A stretch of 64,000 nucleotides of DNA from Alphaproteobacteria bacterium. GTDB taxonomy: Bacteria; Pseudomonadota; Alphaproteobacteria; Micropepsales; Micropepsaceae. The notes under the pieces are model-generated. The model was not told the origin of the DNA. It worked only from the letters and a program-made list of their open reading frames with translations, and did not search any database. The stretch is from contig JADHVO010000008.1 in NCBI GenBank assembly GCA_016783965.1, positions 1 to 64,000 on the forward strand, given 5' to 3'. The position numbers were made by a program, and so were the translations under genes. Shown piece by piece: positions 1 to 6,440 of this stretch (its first letter is position 1; every line of letters starts with the position of its first letter).

Positions 1-166
1 CGCGCTGGTTCTGCGCGATGGCGAAGATCGAGCCGTCATCGCGGGCGGATGCGACCTTCAGGCCCGAGTTGATCGCGCTTTGGGTCACAGCAAGCTGCGA
101 CTGGGTGGCCGAGAGATACTGGAGCGCTGTGAGAGCGCCCACATTGGTGTTAACACTGAAAGTCAT
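1..166 (-). CDS. Flagellin, N-terminal part (cut by the window edge)
   Basis: Only the first 55 codons are inside the window; the gene runs off the left edge. The reading begins MTFSVNTNVGALTALQYL and continues through INSGLKVASARDDGS and AIAQNQR, the conserved D0/D1 coiled-coil entry of alphaproteobacterial flagellins. It is nearly the same as the start of the complete flagellin at 502-1329, so the two are tandem paralogues. The ATG at 166 follows a GGAGA-type ribosome site and lies about 58 bases downstream of a predicted sigma-54 start. The product would be exported by the flagellar type III apparatus and polymerised into the filament. Confidence 0.93.
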   Translation of the reverse strand, partial: MTFSVNTNVGALTALQYLSATQSQLAVTQSAINSGLKVASARDDGSIFAIAQNQR

Positions 167-172
167 GGAGAG

Positions 173-184
173 TCTCCGTTCTGG
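173..184 (-). promoter_or_regulatory. Leader element CCAGAACGGAGA before flagellin 1
   Basis: On the minus strand the 12 bases CCAGAACGGAGA lie just before the flagellin 1 start and include the ribosome site. The identical 12-mer precedes the second flagellin (1336-1347), while the rest of the two leaders differs. FlbT is known in Caulobacter to bind the 5' leader of flagellin mRNA, so this is a candidate target. It may also be simply a conserved ribosome site. Confidence 0.5.
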
Positions 185-235
185 GTTGTGTGGAGCGTTT
201 TGCTTCCACGGGCTTCTGGCCCAGACGGTTCAATG

Positions 236-249
236 GCAAGCGGCGTGCC
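236..249 (-). promoter_or_regulatory. Sigma-54 promoter of flagellin 1
   Basis: The minus strand reads CGGCACG-CCGC-TTGC, matching the sigma-54 consensus TGGCACG-N4-TTGC at every base but the first. The GG (-24) and GC (-12) pairs are 10 bases apart, the strict sigma-54 spacing. Transcription should start near 224, giving a leader of about 58 bases. The same 14-mer GGCACGCCGCTTGC occurs before flagellin 2 at 1400-1413. Confidence 0.85.
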
Positions 250-338
250 GCACCCGATTCACGACTCTCTAACCATCGATTGCGGGGCCTACCGGGAAAC
301 TGCGATCCGGTAAAATTTGAACCAAATGCGCGCTATTA

Positions 339-391
339 GGCATTATTTGCCGTTAACAGGGCAATTTCTGCCGCGGGTGGCAGTTCTTGCC
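339..391 (-). promoter_or_regulatory. Array of three GGCA-N5-TGCC dyads upstream of flagellin 1
   Basis: Three copies of the dyad GGCA-N5-TGCC lie at 339-351, 360-372 and 379-391, with AT-rich centres and start-to-start spacings of 21 and 19 bases, about two helical turns. They sit 90 to 140 bases upstream of the -24 element of the sigma-54 promoter, where an enhancer-binding activator acts. A fourth copy lies upstream of flagellin 2 (1480-1492). The likely binder is an FlbD-type activator, by analogy with Caulobacter flagellar promoters. The dyads are not sigma-54 promoters themselves because GG and GC are only 8 bases apart. Confidence 0.65.
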
Positions 392-400
392 GGATGACGA

Positions 401-431
401 AAAAGGGCGGCGCCACAGGCACCGCCCTTTT
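401..431 (-). terminator. Terminator after flagellin 2
   Basis: Minus-strand hairpin with arms AAAAGGGCGGTG and CGCCGCCCTTTT (one G-U type mismatch) around a short loop, ending in a T run. It lies about 70 bases past the flagellin 2 stop and would insulate that gene from the flagellin 1 promoter just beyond it. Confidence 0.75.
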
Positions 432-501
432 CCCGCTTCTTCAGCCCACGAGGCCGGGAGTCCTCCTCGTCCGGCGGCAGCGCCGCCGGGGCCAAGTCCG
501 C

Positions 502-1329
502 TTAGTGGAAGAGCGACAGGATGGTCTGCGGCGCCTGGTTGGCGATCGCCAGCGCCTGCACGCCGAGCTGCTGCTTGACCTGCAAGGACTGCAGCATGGC
601 GCTTTCCTGCGCCATGTTCGCATCGACCAAATGGCCCAACCCGGCGGTCAGCGTGTCGGACAGCTTCTGAGTGAACGTCGACTGGATCGAGAATTTCTTC
701 GCGCCGGCACTGAGCTTGGCGAGAGCGGCGTTCACGTTCGTCAGCGAGGTCTGGAGCGTCGCGATCAGGGTCGACGCCTTGGTCTGCGTCGAGATGGAGG
801 CTGTGGTCGCGAGAGTGACGATCGAACCCGACAGCGTCAGGTTCTGCGCCGCAGTCGTGATGCGGCGCGTACCGTCCGACGAGGCGAGTGCGGTGATCTG
901 CGCTGTCGAGCCGTTGACGAGGTTGAAGCCGTTGAACTGCGCATTCTTCACGATCGTGCCGATCTGATCGCGCAGGGCGACGAAGTCCTGGTTCAACGCC
1001 TGGCGGCTGGCGGTGTCTAGCGAGTGGTCGGAGGCAGCGAGCGCCTTGGTCTTGAGCTGGATCAGAAGATCCGAAATCGACTGTCCCGCGGAAAGCGCAA
1101 CATCGATCGCAGAGGAGGCGCGGCTGAGACTGTCGGTGACCGCACCGTAGCCAGCAATCGATCCACGCTGGTTCTGCGCAATGGCGTAGGTGGCGCCATC
1201 GTCACGAGCGGATGCCACCTTCATTCCCGAGTTGATCGCGTTCTGAGTCGTGGTCAGCTGGGCCTGGGTGCCGTTGAGGTATTGGAGCGCCGTCAGGGCG
1301 CCGGTGTTCGTGTTGACGCTAAAGGACAT
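502..1329 (-). CDS. Flagellin
   Basis: A complete 275-residue flagellin, the filament subunit exported through the flagellar type III apparatus. The N terminus (MSFSVNTNTGALTALQYL, then INSGMKVASARDDGA) and the C terminus (residues 220-275, with ANMAQESAMLQSLQVKQQLG and a final TILSLFH) are the two coiled-coil regions that pack in the filament core. The variable middle domain is very short, as in Caulobacter-type flagellins. It has its own sigma-54 promoter (1400-1413), a dyad site upstream (1480-1492) and its own terminator (401-431). Serine and threonine are frequent between residues 145 and 205, which would suit O-glycosylation by the nearby TPR-glycosyltransferase; that link is inference. 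Confidence 0.97.
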   Translation of the reverse strand: MSFSVNTNTGALTALQYLNGTQAQLTTTQNAINSGMKVASARDDGATYAIAQNQRGSIAGYGAVTDSLSRASSAIDVALSAGQSISDLLIQLKTKALAASDHSLDTASRQALNQDFVALRDQIGTIVKNAQFNGFNLVNGSTAQITALASSDGTRRITTAAQNLTLSGSIVTLATTASISTQTKASTLIATLQTSLTNVNAALAKLSAGAKKFSIQSTFTQKLSDTLTAGLGHLVDANMAQESAMLQSLQVKQQLGVQALAIANQAPQTILSLFH

Positions 1330-1335
1330 TGATGC

Positions 1336-1347
1336 TCTCCGTTCTGG
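1336..1347 (-). promoter_or_regulatory. Leader element CCAGAACGGAGA before flagellin 2
   Basis: Second copy of the 12-base leader motif also present at 173-184, at the same place relative to the start codon. It contains the GGAGA ribosome site and is a candidate FlbT contact or another post-transcriptional control point. Confidence 0.5.
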
Positions 1348-1399
1348 TGGGTGACGGCGTTCTGCGCGTCGCGGGGCGGCGAGCCCCGAAACCTGTTCC

Positions 1400-1413
1400 G
1401 CAAGCGGCGTGCC
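1400..1413 (-). promoter_or_regulatory. Sigma-54 promoter of flagellin 2
   Basis: Minus strand reads TGGCACG-CCGC-TTGC, a perfect match to the sigma-54 consensus with the required 10-base spacing between GG and GC. The expected start of transcription is near 1388, leaving a leader of about 59 bases, the same length as at flagellin 1. Confidence 0.9.
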
Positions 1414-1479
1414 ATTTCCGGTAACCCTTTATATCGTTGATTTCCTTGTGAGAATCTCGCGAATTGAAGAACCTCGTTA

Positions 1480-1492
1480 GGCAAGTTCTGCC
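1480..1492 (-). promoter_or_regulatory. GGCA-N5-TGCC dyad upstream of flagellin 2
   Basis: Single copy of the dyad found three times at 339-391. It lies 67 bases upstream of the -24 element of the flagellin 2 promoter and directly beyond the flaF terminator, a position typical of an enhancer for a sigma-54 activator. Confidence 0.6.
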
Positions 1493-1501
1493 GCCGGGCA
1501 G

Positions 1502-1536
1502 AAAAAAAAGCCGGCGCGATTTGGTGCGCCGGCTTT
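1502..1536 (-). terminator. Terminator after flaF
   Basis: Perfect 11-base stem (AAAGCCGGCGC with GCGCCGGCTTT) with an 8-base loop, followed on the minus strand by a run of eight T. A textbook Rho-independent terminator for flbT-flaF. Confidence 0.92.
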
Positions 1537-1559
1537 CAAAGGTCGAAATAGGTCCGCGA

Positions 1560-1910
1560 TCAGGCGGCGCCCTGGAGGCCCTGCATGATGGTGCGGTTGA
1601 TCTCGATCAGGGGATCGAGTGAGGCGCCTTCACGGGTCACCTGCTTGGAGTACTTGGTGATCCACAGCGAGAGCGACACGATCTTGGCGCGCACGTCCTG
1701 CGTCAGCGCATTGCGGTCGTCCATACAATCGGCCGCGAGCGTGCGCCACAGCGTGCGATTCCAGTCGAGCGTCTCTGCGAGCGGACCGCCCTTGATCTGA
1801 CGAGTCTTGGCATCGATCAGAGCGCCGGTGACCTGGCCGAACAGACGGTATTCCGTCTGACGCGGATCTTCAGTAACCCGCAGCGTGTTTTGATAGGCTT
1901 TCAGGGTCAT
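1560..1910 (-). CDS. flaF: Flagellar biosynthesis regulator FlaF
   Basis: A 116-residue FlaF-family protein, the usual size. The conserved start includes TEDPRQTEYRLFGQVTGAL, followed by LDWNRTLWRTLAADCMDD and LSLWITKYSKQV. In Caulobacter, FlaF is needed for flagellin translation and secretion and opposes FlbT, which represses flagellin translation. Here it follows flbT and overlaps its 3' end by 41 bases, so the two are co-transcribed and probably translationally coupled. A strong terminator follows at 1502-1536, before the flagellin 2 promoter. Confidence 0.95.
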   Translation of the reverse strand: MTLKAYQNTLRVTEDPRQTEYRLFGQVTGALIDAKTRQIKGGPLAETLDWNRTLWRTLAADCMDDRNALTQDVRAKIVSLSLWITKYSKQVTREGASLDPLIEINRTIMQGLQGAA

Positions 1911-2295
1911 AGTTCAGACGTTCCCGTTCGAAGTCGAAGAGTTTGCGGCACGACATCAGTGCCTTGTAGTAGTTGCCGGCCGTGACATCGCGGCTGATCT
2001 CGATGCAGGTGCCCAGAATCTGGCGGTTCTGGACGGCGCCCATGAATTCGGTCATGCGCAGTGCAAAATCGTTGTAGTAGTTCTCGTTCTCATCCGGATC
2101 GAGATACATCATCATGATCGGCAGATAGACCCGACGCGCCGGCGTGTTGGCATCGGCGGGCTGCATGATGTCCTTCTCTCGCAGGACGCAGGCCTTGTTC
2201 TGGATGACCAGGCTGGTGCGCTTGTCGCCGTTGGTCAGCACGGCACCGTTGAGAACGAATTTCTCGCCCGGCTTGAGCGACAGTTTCAGCGGCAT
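1870..2295 (-). CDS. flbT: Flagellin translational repressor FlbT
   Basis: A 141-residue FlbT-family protein. In Caulobacter FlbT binds the 5' leader of flagellin mRNA and blocks its translation until the hook is complete. The start was placed at the ATG at 2295 (MPLKLSLKPGEKFVLNGAVL), which matches the family start and has GGAG nine bases upstream; the frame stays open for 34 more residues upstream, but these do not resemble FlbT. An ATG two codons earlier (2301) is too close to GGAG. Conserved parts include YLPIMMMYLDPDENE and CRKLFDFERERL. flaF follows with a 41-base overlap. Confidence 0.94.
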   Translation of the reverse strand: MPLKLSLKPGEKFVLNGAVLTNGDKRTSLVIQNKACVLREKDIMQPADANTPARRVYLPIMMMYLDPDENENYYNDFALRMTEFMGAVQNRQILGTCIEISRDVTAGNYYKALMSCRKLFDFERERLNYDPESLSKHAAGY

Positions 2296-2451
2296 CAGCA
2301 TGCACTCCAGGCGGGGCCACACGCCCCAACGGTTCGCAGCGGAGCCTAGGGGGAAGAGGGTTAACAAAAGCCTTGCGATTTCGTGTTTTTCGTTCACGGC
2401 TGGTTAAACACAAATACGCTTGTATTGCGCCGGTTTCGAAGGTTTTTCCCA

Positions 2452-4206
2452 ATGGCGCAGCCCCTTCCCCTTCCCTCTCTCGATTCGCTTTCGGGCGTGG
2501 ACGCAAAGCTTGAAGCGCTGGCCAAGCTCGAGGCGTTGCAGGAGGAATACGAGGCAGAGGTCGACCGCGCGCGCTCGAACAAGGTGCTTGCCCGCGCCAT
2601 CAAGGCGTGGCGAAACGGCAAGATCCCGCGTGCCGGCGAGCTCGCGTTGCAGGCAGTCAACATCGACGAGGGCAACGCCAAGGCCTATCACGTGCTGGGA
2701 ATGGCACTGGAGCGCATGGGCCACATCCACAAGTCGCTCGTCACCTACACGCGTGCCTTCGAGCTGGACCCGGACGACCCCGAACTGCTCATCAATCTCG
2801 GGCTGATCGCGTGGAATCTGAAGCAAAACGACGGCGCAGCGCGCATGTTCGCGCACTACATCGCGGCCAAGCCGGATTCGCCCCTGGGCTACAACAACAT
2901 GGGTTCCATACTTTGCGACATGGGACGTCCCCAGGAGGCGATTCAGACGCTGCGCGAGGCAATCTTCCGCATGCCCCACGAGCCGATTCTGTGGAATTCA
3001 CTCGCCACGGTGCTGGCCGAAGAAGGCCGCGCCGAAGAAAGCCTCGTCTTCTACGCCGAGGCGGTGCGCCTCGACCCCAGCTTCGCGCGCCTCTATCACA
3101 ACCTCGGCTACGCTTATGCCCATCTCGGCATGCTGAAGGAGTCGCTGGAAGCCTACGACAACGCGCTCACCCGCGCGGTGGATCCGCAGGAACGGCTGGA
3201 GACGGAGCATTCGCGCGCCATCTGCCTAATCGGCAGCGGCATGCTGAAGGAAGGCTTCCGCGAGTTCGAGAAACGCAACAACCCGCGTTTCCGCGCCTTC
3301 TTGAGCCACATCACCAAGGCGCCGATGTGGAAGGGCGAAGACCTCAACGGCAAACGGCTGATGGTCGTTGGCGAGCAGGGCCTGGGCGACGAGTTCATGT
3401 TCGCAAACATCCTCCCCGATCTGCAACGCGCGGTGGGCGAGAGCGGCAAGCTCCAGATCGCGGTCGATCCGCGGCTGATCGCGCTGTTCCAGCGGTCCTA
3501 TCCGAAGGCCGATGTCGGCGCCTATGACGACAAGACGGCGATCGATCCGGACGGCAACAAGCCGGTGCGCTTCCTGCCCTTCATCAAGGAGCAGGGCGAG
3601 CCGGATGTCTGGTGCCCGATGGGCTCGGCGCTGCAATACCTGCGCAAGGATGTCGCGTCCTTTCCCCACGAGGCATTCCTGACGCCGGATGCGGCGCGCG
3701 TGGACACTTTCCGCAAGGCCCTGGCCGAGAAGGGCAGCGGACCGTATGTCGGCATCTGCTGGCGCTCGATGATGCTGGCGGCGAAGCGTGCGAAGTATTA
3801 TTCGGCGCTCACGATGTGGGAGCCGATCCTCACCACACCGGGCGTGACCTTCGTCAATCTCCAGTATGGCGATGCGGCAGGCGACATTGCCGCGGCCAAG
3901 GAGATGTTCGGCATCGATATCCACCAGATGGACGTGGACCTGAAGGACGACATCGACGGTGCGGCGGCGCTGTCGGCGGCGCTGGATCTGGTGATCTCGG
4001 CCCCGACGGCAGCGGCGGCGAATGCGGGCGCTATTGGAACGGAAGTCTGGTTCCTGGCGGCCGGCCGTGTATGGCCGCAGCTCGGTACCGACGAGTACCC
4101 CTGGTATCGCAAGACGCGCGTGCTAGCGCCGCAGAAGTTCGCCGACTGGAATGCGCTGATGCCGCGCGTCGCCGACGAACTGGCGGCGCTTGCGAAGGCG
4201 CGCTAG
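2452..4206 (+). CDS. TPR protein with glycosyltransferase-like domain, probable flagellin glycosyltransferase
   Basis: A 584-residue protein with two parts. Residues about 30-270 form five to six TPR repeats (GNAKAYHVLGMALERMGHI, LYHNLGYAYAHLGMLKESL and similar). From about residue 300 there is a GT-B-like domain starting around the loop GEQGLGDEFMF (near residue 307) and ending near LDLVISAPTAAAANAGAIG. This layout matches FlmG of Caulobacter, whose TPR part binds flagellin and whose C-terminal part glycosylates it. The place, divergent from flbT-flaF and two flagellins, fits that role. The start at 2452 follows GAAGG; 23 further in-frame residues upstream look non-coding. The sugar donor cannot be read from the sequence. 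Confidence 0.78.
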   Translation: MAQPLPLPSLDSLSGVDAKLEALAKLEALQEEYEAEVDRARSNKVLARAIKAWRNGKIPRAGELALQAVNIDEGNAKAYHVLGMALERMGHIHKSLVTYTRAFELDPDDPELLINLGLIAWNLKQNDGAARMFAHYIAAKPDSPLGYNNMGSILCDMGRPQEAIQTLREAIFRMPHEPILWNSLATVLAEEGRAEESLVFYAEAVRLDPSFARLYHNLGYAYAHLGMLKESLEAYDNALTRAVDPQERLETEHSRAICLIGSGMLKEGFREFEKRNNPRFRAFLSHITKAPMWKGEDLNGKRLMVVGEQGLGDEFMFANILPDLQRAVGESGKLQIAVDPRLIALFQRSYPKADVGAYDDKTAIDPDGNKPVRFLPFIKEQGEPDVWCPMGSALQYLRKDVASFPHEAFLTPDAARVDTFRKALAEKGSGPYVGICWRSMMLAAKRAKYYSALTMWEPILTTPGVTFVNLQYGDAAGDIAAAKEMFGIDIHQMDVDLKDDIDGAAALSAALDLVISAPTAAAANAGAIGTEVWFLAAGRVWPQLGTDEYPWYRKTRVLAPQKFADWNALMPRVADELAALAKAR

Positions 4207-4439
4207 CTGCCCTTGCGCAGATTTTCTTCGACCGAGATGACGCAGCGCTGGTAGCGGTTTGTGCCGGGCGTGTAGCCGCGGTTGACGCAGAACGTCGCGG
4301 CCTGCGGACAGCCGGACGCGGTGCAGCCATTGGGCTGGACGTCGGGCGCGGCATCGCCGAACGGGTCGTCCAATAGCGAGTCGCAGCCGCCCAGGCTGAG
4401 CGCCAGGCCGATTGCTGCGAGCACGATGCCGATCCGCAT
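4203..4439 (-). CDS. Small four-cysteine lipoprotein, paralogue A
   Basis: A 78-residue lipoprotein of unknown function. The start MRIGIVLAAIGLALSLGGC is a type II signal peptide with lipobox LGGC. The mature part ends in a compact domain, NGCTASGCPQAATFC, then RGYTPGTNRYQRC and SVEENLR, with cysteine spacing C-x4-C-x6-C-x14-C. The next gene (4530-4832) carries the same domain with the same spacing, so the pair arose by duplication. The ATG at 4439 was chosen because AGGGG lies six bases upstream; an ATG at 4445 directly touches the G run. Its stop and the stop of the convergent TPR gene share one CTAG. Confidence 0.8.
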   Translation of the reverse strand: MRIGIVLAAIGLALSLGGCDSLLDDPFGDAAPDVQPNGCTASGCPQAATFCVNRGYTPGTNRYQRCVISVEENLRKGS

Positions 4440-4529
4440 TGTCATCCCCTGCCGCTGCGTGAGCGAAGCAACGAGAATCATAACGCAGGCGCGCGGCATC
4501 TGCCTATGCGCGCGATATCCATTTTCGCC

Positions 4530-4832
4530 TCAGCGCCTGGCGCTGCGCAGGTTCTGGGCGACGGAGATGAGGCAGCGGTCATAGCCTTCCGTACCCGGCT
4601 GATAGCCACGCGCCGCGCAGAAGCCGGGCGCCTGTGGACAGCCGGTGGGCGTGCAGCCATTGGCCATCGCGCGCACGGGTGCAGAACCGGACGCGCCAGC
4701 GTCGGTCAGGAAGTCGGGCGTGAGGAAGCCGCGCTCGGGACCGCCCACGCGGGCGATGACCTTGTCGGCCATCGACGAGCACCCGCCCGCCAGAAGCGCC
4801 AAGCCAAGGATGAGAAGGGTGCGTACGTTCAC
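4530..4832 (-). CDS. Small four-cysteine lipoprotein, paralogue B
   Basis: A 100-residue lipoprotein starting at GTG 4832 (AGGA nine bases upstream), with signal peptide and lipobox LLAGGC. About 35 residues of linker precede the domain NGCTPTGCPQAPGFC, RGYQPGTEGYDRC, SVAQNLR. The cysteine spacing C-x4-C-x6-C-x14-C and the words GCPQA, RGY.PGT, Y.RC.ISV and NLR are shared with the paralogue at 4203-4439. The conserved cysteines suggest two disulfides in the periplasm or at the outer membrane. I do not recognise the family. Confidence 0.78.
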   Translation of the reverse strand: MNVRTLLILGLALLAGGCSSMADKVIARVGGPERGFLTPDFLTDAGASGSAPVRAMANGCTPTGCPQAPGFCAARGYQPGTEGYDRCLISVAQNLRSARR

Positions 4833-4843
4833 GGTCCGATGTC

Positions 4844-5404
4844 CTAGAAGTTCATCGTGAAGTGGACGGCGGCACCGCCGCCGGGCTCCGGATCGACGCT
4901 GAGATTGTAGCGGCGGTTCGGATGGTAGCGGGTGACGATGGCATAATTGAAGCCGAAGGACAGCGCGCTGGAGGCCAGCGTGTCGTACCAATGGTTCTTC
5001 TTCGCATCGCTCAGCGCATAGCTGACCACGGCGCGGGCGGCATAGGCGAGCACGCCGTACTTCCAGCCATAGCGTTGCCACAGATAGCTGGCCGATGAAT
5101 CCGCCAGCGCGACGTCGGGCGGCGAGAAGCTGTTGAAGTCGGAATGATCCGGCCGCCGGATGCGGATGGCGGCACGCAAGGCATAGGCCGAACCGACCGT
5201 CAGCCCGGCGGCCAAGGCAAACTGGCCGAGCCCCTTCCAGTCGCCATCATGCGCCAGCGAGATGCCGACGGCCGAGACCGGCAATGCGACGAGCAGGATG
5301 TTGCCCGCATTGCGGAGCGTCTTACCGCCCGCGGCAGACGCGGGCGACGAGGCCAGCATCGCGGTCAAGCACAGGCAAAGCAGTCCCAGCCGCGGCACGC
5401 CCAC
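4844..5404 (-). CDS. PAP2-like membrane protein, probably without phosphatase activity
   Basis: A 186-residue protein with a signal peptide (about 25 residues ending SPASAA) and hydrophobic segments. The segment around RAAIRIRRPDHSDFNSFSP, then YLWQRYGWKYGVLAYAAR and KKNHWYDTLASSALSFGF, follows the layout of PAP2-superfamily lipid phosphatases (K-x6-RP, PSGH, SR-x5-H-x3-D). The PSGH position reads SPPD, and at the H-x3-D position the histidine is shifted or missing. Both catalytic histidines therefore seem lost, and a binding or structural role is more likely than phosphatase activity. The GTG start has GGGGGGAG six bases upstream. It lies 11 bases from the downstream lipoprotein gene. Confidence 0.55.
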   Translation of the reverse strand: MGVPRLGLLCLCLTAMLASSPASAAGGKTLRNAGNILLVALPVSAVGISLAHDGDWKGLGQFALAAGLTVGSAYALRAAIRIRRPDHSDFNSFSPPDVALADSSASYLWQRYGWKYGVLAYAARAVVSYALSDAKKNHWYDTLASSALSFGFNYAIVTRYHPNRRYNLSVDPEPGGGAAVHFTMNF

Positions 5405-5471
5405 CCTCTACTCCCCCCTTTTTCCCCACAGTAGGCGTTGCGACGCGCCGTGGCGTCAAGGCGGCCAGCGG

Positions 5472-6440
5472 CTACTGCTGCTGTTGTTGCTGCTGATGGT
5501 AAAGATGCTCGGGCATTGAAGGGGTTGGGCGGGGCGAGCTCATGGGGCGGGCGACGCGCAGGAAATCTTCGTGCCGGACGGGCGCATGGGTGGCTTCCAC
5601 CGCGACGGAAATCGCCAGCTCGCTGTCGGCGCCGCCCTTGAAGGTGCCGCGCGTCGGCGGAACATCGCAGTAGTCGCGGCCGACCGCGGCGCGGATGTGG
5701 CGCTCGCCCGCCATGATGTTGTTGGTGGGATCGAAACCGATCCAGCCGAGGCTCGGCAGATAAGCCTCCACCCAGGCATGCGTGGCGTTGTCGGCGGAAC
5801 GATCCTGGCAGCTGCCGCGGTGATAAAGATAGCCGGACGCGTAACGGGCCGGGATGCCCCAGCTGCGCGCGATGGCAATCATGATGTGCGCGAAGTCCTG
5901 GCACACCCCGCGCTTCTGCTTGAGCGCCACGTCGATGGGCGACTGCGCGTCGGTGACGCCGGGCGTGTATTCGAATGCCTGGTGAAGCGTGGTGTTGAGA
6001 CGGCGCAGCGCGGCCAGCGGATCGTCTTTCGGTTTGGCCAGATCGTGCGCCACGATGAAAGCGGCGAGCTCCGGCGTCATGCTCGCGAACAGCGACGGTT
6101 CCAGCAGGTCGAACTGATCGTCGCTCAGATTGTAGCTGTTATAGCGGCTCCATTCGAGCGGGTCGGCGCCGCCCGGCAGCGGCGGCATCGCGACGATCTC
6201 GACCACGGCCTGCGCCTCAATGCGCAGTTCCTCATGCTCGCGCAGCACGTTGAAGTGGTAGACGGCGTTGCCGAGATAATCCGTGTACGCATAGAGCTGG
6301 GCGCGCGGATTCGTGACGATCTGGAAGCTTCGCAGCGACTGGGGCCCTTCGGAGCGCGGCTGCATACGCAATTCCATCACGGACTCACGCACCGGCGAGG
6401 AGTAGCGGAAGCGCGTGACATGACGGATGGAGTAAAACAT
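5472..6440 (-). CDS. Transglutaminase-like cysteine protease family protein
   Basis: A 322-residue protein with an N-terminal beta-rich domain (residues 1-85) and a transglutaminase-like core. The Cys-His-Asp triad is visible: C180 in KRGVCQDFAHIMIAIARSWG, H221 in THAWVEAYLPSLGW and D237 in GFDPTNN. The start (MFYSIRHVTRFRY) overlaps the stop of the alpha-E gene as ATGA. With the alpha-E and ATP-grasp genes it forms a three-gene operon widely conserved in bacteria and predicted to make and cleave a peptide or amide bond. The C terminus is odd: seven consecutive glutamines (5475-5495) follow a proline/serine-rich tail. Confidence 0.88.
   Translation of the reverse strand: MFYSIRHVTRFRYSSPVRESVMELRMQPRSEGPQSLRSFQIVTNPRAQLYAYTDYLGNAVYHFNVLREHEELRIEAQAVVEIVAMPPLPGGADPLEWSRYNSYNLSDDQFDLLEPSLFASMTPELAAFIVAHDLAKPKDDPLAALRRLNTTLHQAFEYTPGVTDAQSPIDVALKQKRGVCQDFAHIMIAIARSWGIPARYASGYLYHRGSCQDRSADNATHAWVEAYLPSLGWIGFDPTNNIMAGERHIRAAVGRDYCDVPPTRGTFKGGADSELAISVAVEATHAPVRHEDFLRVARPMSSPRPTPSMPEHLYHQQQQQQQ

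Noticed and set aside
256-267. Two GANTC (CcrM methylation) sites in the flagellin 1 promoter region
   Set aside because: GANTC is common enough by chance; two sites alone do not show cell-cycle methylation control.
339-391. The GGCA-N5-TGCC dyads as sigma-54 promoters
   Set aside because: GG and GC are 8 bases apart instead of the required 10; perfect sigma-54 sites lie closer to each gene.
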